From Edwardsiella anguillarum (GTDB lineage Bacteria > Pseudomonadota > Gammaproteobacteria > Enterobacterales > Enterobacteriaceae): a stretch of DNA of 64,000 nucleotides. The DNA is taken from the NCBI RefSeq assembly GCF_008801815.1, contig NZ_VZOX01000010.1, one strand, 5' to 3'. Positions 61,590-64,000 of this stretch are shown piece by piece. The notes beneath the pieces are model-generated. The model was not told the DNA's origin, did no database searches, and saw only the letters and a list, made by a program, of their open reading frames with translations. The first letter of the stretch is position 1; each line of letters opens with the position of its first letter. The translations under genes were made by a program, and so were the position numbers.

Positions 61590-62351
61590 ATGATGAAAGA
61601 TCACAGGGTGCAACGGCGGCCCTATCAGGAGATCGGGGCGATGATCCGCGATCTGATCGCCCAGACGCCCTATCGTCCCGGTGAGCGCCTGCCGCCGGAG
61701 CGAGATATTGCCGAGAGGCTGGGCGTGACGCGTACCGTGGTGCGCGAGGCGCTGATCATGCTGGAGATTAATGGACTGGTTGAGGTGCGGCGCGGCGCCG
61801 GGATCTTTGTGCTGGAAGCGCCGGTGCAGAAGGAGAGCGTCTCGTGTAATGACGCCGGGCCCTTTGAGCTGCTGCAGGCCCGGCAGCTGCTGGAGAGCAA
61901 TATCGCCGAGTTTGCCGCGCTGCAGGCGACGCGTGAGGATATTATCAAGATGCGTCATGCGCTGCAGCTTGAGGCGCTAGAGCTGGCCTCGACCGCGCCC
62001 GACGGGCCGGAGTGCGGCGATATGCAGTTCCACCTGGCCATTGCCGAAGCGACCCATAACAGCATGCTGGTGGATCTGTTCCGCCAGTCGTGGCAGTGGC
62101 GGGAGCACAATCCGATGTGGATCCAGCTACACCGTCATCTGGCGGATACGCACTATCGTACGGCCTGGCTGGCCGACCATCACCAGATTCTGGCCGCGCT
62201 GATCAAGAGGGATGCCCGGGCCGCCAAGCTGGCCATGTGGCAGCACCTGGAAAACGTGAAGCGGCGCCTGCTGGCATTTTCTGACGTCGATGATATCGAC
62301 TTTGACGGCTACCTGTTCGACTCTTGGCCGCTGGACAGACTGACCCCCTGA
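61590..62351 (+). CDS. uxuR: UxuR, GntR/FadR-family hexuronate repressor
   Basis: A 253-residue regulator (E. coli UxuR 257) with an N-terminal winged helix (RPYQEIGAMIRDLI, GERLPPERDIAERLGVTRTV) and a C-terminal FCD ligand domain (CNDAGPFELLQARQLLESNI, GDMQFHLAIAEATHNSML). It matches UxuR almost throughout. It represses fructuronate uptake and use. Start is ATG at 61590 (or 61593), chosen by similarity. It is divergent from gntP and runs toward ybaP. Confidence 0.93.
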   Translation: MMKDHRVQRRPYQEIGAMIRDLIAQTPYRPGERLPPERDIAERLGVTRTVVREALIMLEINGLVEVRRGAGIFVLEAPVQKESVSCNDAGPFELLQARQLLESNIAEFAALQATREDIIKMRHALQLEALELASTAPDGPECGDMQFHLAIAEATHNSMLVDLFRQSWQWREHNPMWIQLHRHLADTHYRTAWLADHHQILAALIKRDARAAKLAMWQHLENVKRRLLAFSDVDDIDFDGYLFDSWPLDRLTP

Positions 62352-62360
62352 GGGGCGGGC

Positions 62361-63173
62361 TCAGGCCGTTAGCGCATAGGGCGCCAGCAGATCCGGCAGC
62401 CCCTGCTCGCCAAACAGGTGCAGTGCGCCCACGGCCACCACATACTCTCCCGGCGGCAGGACGATCAGGCGCTGGCGCCAGGCGCGGTTACGCTGCACCA
62501 TCAGCACGTCGGCCAGCGCCGGGCAAAAGGTCATCGGCAGCGGCGTCTGCAGCACCGGCGGGGGCGCTAGCCACCAGCCGATCAGCGTCTGCAGCAGGCG
62601 GGCATTGTTGTGCCAGTGCCGCAGGGTATCATCCAGCAGATCACGTCCCTGTTCGGGGAGCCGGTACAGCATTTCCAGCTGGGTATCGGCGCCCTCCAGC
62701 TCTACGATCGGCCGTTCTGCCCCATGGGCACAGTTCAGCAGCTGGCAGTCGATGCCAAATTCGCTGCACAGCCCCAGCTGTTGCGCTTGCTGCGCCTGCA
62801 GCAGCAGCGCGCAGCGCCACAGGGGAAAGTCATCCATGCGCTCGACGGCCAGGCCGGTTTCGCGGCAGCGTTGGCTGAGTGCGTCATAGCGCGCGGCGTC
62901 CAGGCGTGCCGACAGCGGCTGCGCCTGGGGCGGGCTGCTGATATCGCTGCCGGGGCGGGTGATATCGGCCTCGACGATCAGCGCCTGAGCCTGGCGCACG
63001 CGCTGAAGCAGGGGCGCCGGTAGCGGCGACATCGCGGCGTTGCCCATGTGAATGCTGGCGACCAGATGCAGCCGGGCGCCGTTGCGCAGGTTTACGTCAA
63101 GGGCCGGATAGGGGTAGCGTGGCGGCGGGAGCAGCCCGAGACGGGCGGCCAGGTGCCGTAGTCGGTTGAACAT
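62361..63173 (-). CDS. ybaP: TraB/GumN family protein YbaP
   Basis: A 270-residue protein (E. coli YbaP 264). The family signature includes the N-terminal LHLVASIHMGNAAMSPLP with its His. Later blocks are TQLEMLYRLPEQGRDLL and the C-terminal VVAVGALHLFGEQGLPDLL, which carries a second His. TraB/GumN proteins are thought to be metal-dependent hydrolases, but the role in enterobacteria is unknown. GGAGG precedes the ATG at 63171-63173. It sits between uxuR and copA. Confidence 0.9.
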   Translation of the reverse strand: MFNRLRHLAARLGLLPPPRYPYPALDVNLRNGARLHLVASIHMGNAAMSPLPAPLLQRVRQAQALIVEADITRPGSDISSPPQAQPLSARLDAARYDALSQRCRETGLAVERMDDFPLWRCALLLQAQQAQQLGLCSEFGIDCQLLNCAHGAERPIVELEGADTQLEMLYRLPEQGRDLLDDTLRHWHNNARLLQTLIGWWLAPPPVLQTPLPMTFCPALADVLMVQRNRAWRQRLIVLPPGEYVVAVGALHLFGEQGLPDLLAPYALTA

Positions 63174-63258
63174 GATGCCTCCGGCAGGGCGCGCCGCCGG
63201 ATTCAGGCAGCCGCCGTTACAGTGTGCGGTAATCTCTTCATGCTACCTGAGGACGAAA

Positions 63259-63285
63259 AAAAAGCACCGGCTTCCGGTGCTTTTT
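63259..63285 (-). terminator. Rho-independent terminator after copA
   Basis: The stem AAAAAGCACCGG / CCGGTGCTTTTT with loop CTT gives a U-run on the minus strand. The hairpin is nearly symmetric and may work in both directions. Confidence 0.9.
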
Positions 63286-63300
63286 GTCTTCAGAGGTCGT

Positions 63301-64000
63301 TTAGTCCTTCGGGGTAAAACGCAGCAGGCGGTTGGCGTTGCTGACCACCGTGATGGAGGAGAGCGCCATGGCGGCGCCGGCGACCACCGGGCTGAGCAGG
63401 GTGCCGGTCAACGGGTAGAGTACCCCGGCGGCGATCGGAATACCCAGCGTGTTATAGACAAACGCGCCCAGCAGGTTCTGCTTCATATTGCGCAGCGTGG
63501 CCCGCGACAGCGCCACCGCATCAGCCACGCCGCTCAGGCTATGGCGCATTAGGGTGATGGCCGCCGTCTCGATGGCGATATCGCTGCCGCCGCCCATGGC
63601 GATGCCGACGTCCGCCTGCGCCAGCGCCGGGGCATCGTTAATACCATCGCCGACCATGGCGACCTTATGCCCTGCCTGCTGTAGCGATCTGATGGCCTCC
63701 GCCTTGCCCTCCGGCAGCACGCCGGCGATCACCTGATCTATTCCCGCTTCGCGCGCGATAGCCTGGGCGGTGAGTGGATTGTCCCCCGTCAGCATCACCA
63801 GCCGGTAGCCCATACCGTGCAGACGCTGCAGGGCGGCGACGCTGTCGCTGCGCAGCGGATCGCGAATCGACAGCAGCGCCGCGGCGCGACCGTCGACCGC
63901 CAGCAGCACCGGCGTGGCGCCCTGGCTGGCCTGCTGCGCCAGCAGCGTATCCAGGGCGTGGGTGTCGACCCCTTGCGCCGCCATCAGCGCCGCGTTGCCC
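63301..64000 (-). CDS. copA: Copper-exporting P-type ATPase CopA (C-terminal part)
   Basis: The 3' part (~232 codons) of a P1B-ATPase, cut by the window end; the frame is open through position 64000. The hinge and ATP-binding motifs MLTGDNPLTAQAIAREAGID and MVGDGINDAPALAQADVGIA are present. A P1B-type C-terminus (SIDIAIETAAITLM equivalent, then two membrane helices) follows. CopA pumps Cu(I) from the cytoplasm to the periplasm. The metal-binding N-terminus and the phosphorylation site DKTGT lie outside the window. Confidence 0.95.
   Translation of the reverse strand, partial: GNAALMAAQGVDTHALDTLLAQQASQGATPVLLAVDGRAAALLSIRDPLRSDSVAALQRLHGMGYRLVMLTGDNPLTAQAIAREAGIDQVIAGVLPEGKAEAIRSLQQAGHKVAMVGDGINDAPALAQADVGIAMGGGSDIAIETAAITLMRHSLSGVADAVALSRATLRNMKQNLLGAFVYNTLGIPIAAGVLYPLTGTLLSPVVAGAAMALSSITVVSNANRLLRFTPKD

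Noticed and set aside
1..64000. CRISPR array, prophage, tRNA or rRNA genes
   Set aside because: No spacer-repeat pattern, phage structural genes, tRNA cloverleaf or rRNA segments were seen. The only RNA genes I can support are ffs and chiX.

Overview
The window looks like a core chromosomal segment of an enterobacterium. From about 7 kb onward it follows the Escherichia coli order yajL-panE-yajQ-yajR-ampG-yajG-bolA-tig-clpP-clpX-lon-hupB-ppiD-ybaV-queC-ybaE-cof-decR-glnK-amtB-tesB-atl-ffs-hha-tomB-acrB-acrA-acrR-mscK-rsmS-priC-ybaN-apt-dnaX-ybaB-recR-htpG-adk-hemH-gsk, then ushA-ybaK-chiX, then ybaP-copA. Protein divergence, high GC, missing E. coli neighbours (fadM, mdlAB, ybaY, ybaL, fsr) and a four-gene chaperone-usher operon next to gsk suggest Edwardsiella or a close relative in Hafniaceae. 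This is an inference from gene content, not a proof.

Region 1-7.2 kb is the accessory part and the most interesting. A near-identical direct duplication of the panE 3' end plus yajL (1-676 and 6544-7219, 5 mismatches over the first 663 bases) brackets an AT-rich island. The island carries a compact minus-strand operon of five genes. In order of transcription they are: a thymidylate-synthase-fold protein whose base-recognition Asn is Asp, as in (d)CMP hydroxymethylases; a DUF84/YjjX-type NTP phosphatase; an amidohydrolase; a PurN-like formyltransferase; and an MFS transporter. Two Tn3-family terminal repeats and a frameshifted serine recombinase lie around the operon. I read it as a horizontally acquired pathway that makes or processes a modified nucleobase and exports it. 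I do not recognise it as a described cluster.

Region 7-31 kb is housekeeping: protein quality control (tig, clpP, clpX, lon, ppiD), nucleoid (hupB), queuosine (queC), nitrogen sensing and ammonium uptake (glnK-amtB with a recognisable sigma-54 promoter and NtrC site), the 4.5S RNA, and the Hha/TomB pair.

Region 31-51 kb has the AcrAB efflux pump with divergent acrR and its operator, a relocated ychN, the mechanosensitive channel mscK, a GlsB-family gene set inside the priC-rsmS unit, dnaX with an intact programmed frameshift signal, htpG with a sigma-32 promoter, adk, hemH and gsk.

Region 51-64 kb has an AT-rich spacer, the fimbrial operon, ushA, ybaK, the small RNA ChiX, a divergent gntP/uxuR pair with two operators, ybaP, and the 3' part of copA cut by the window end.
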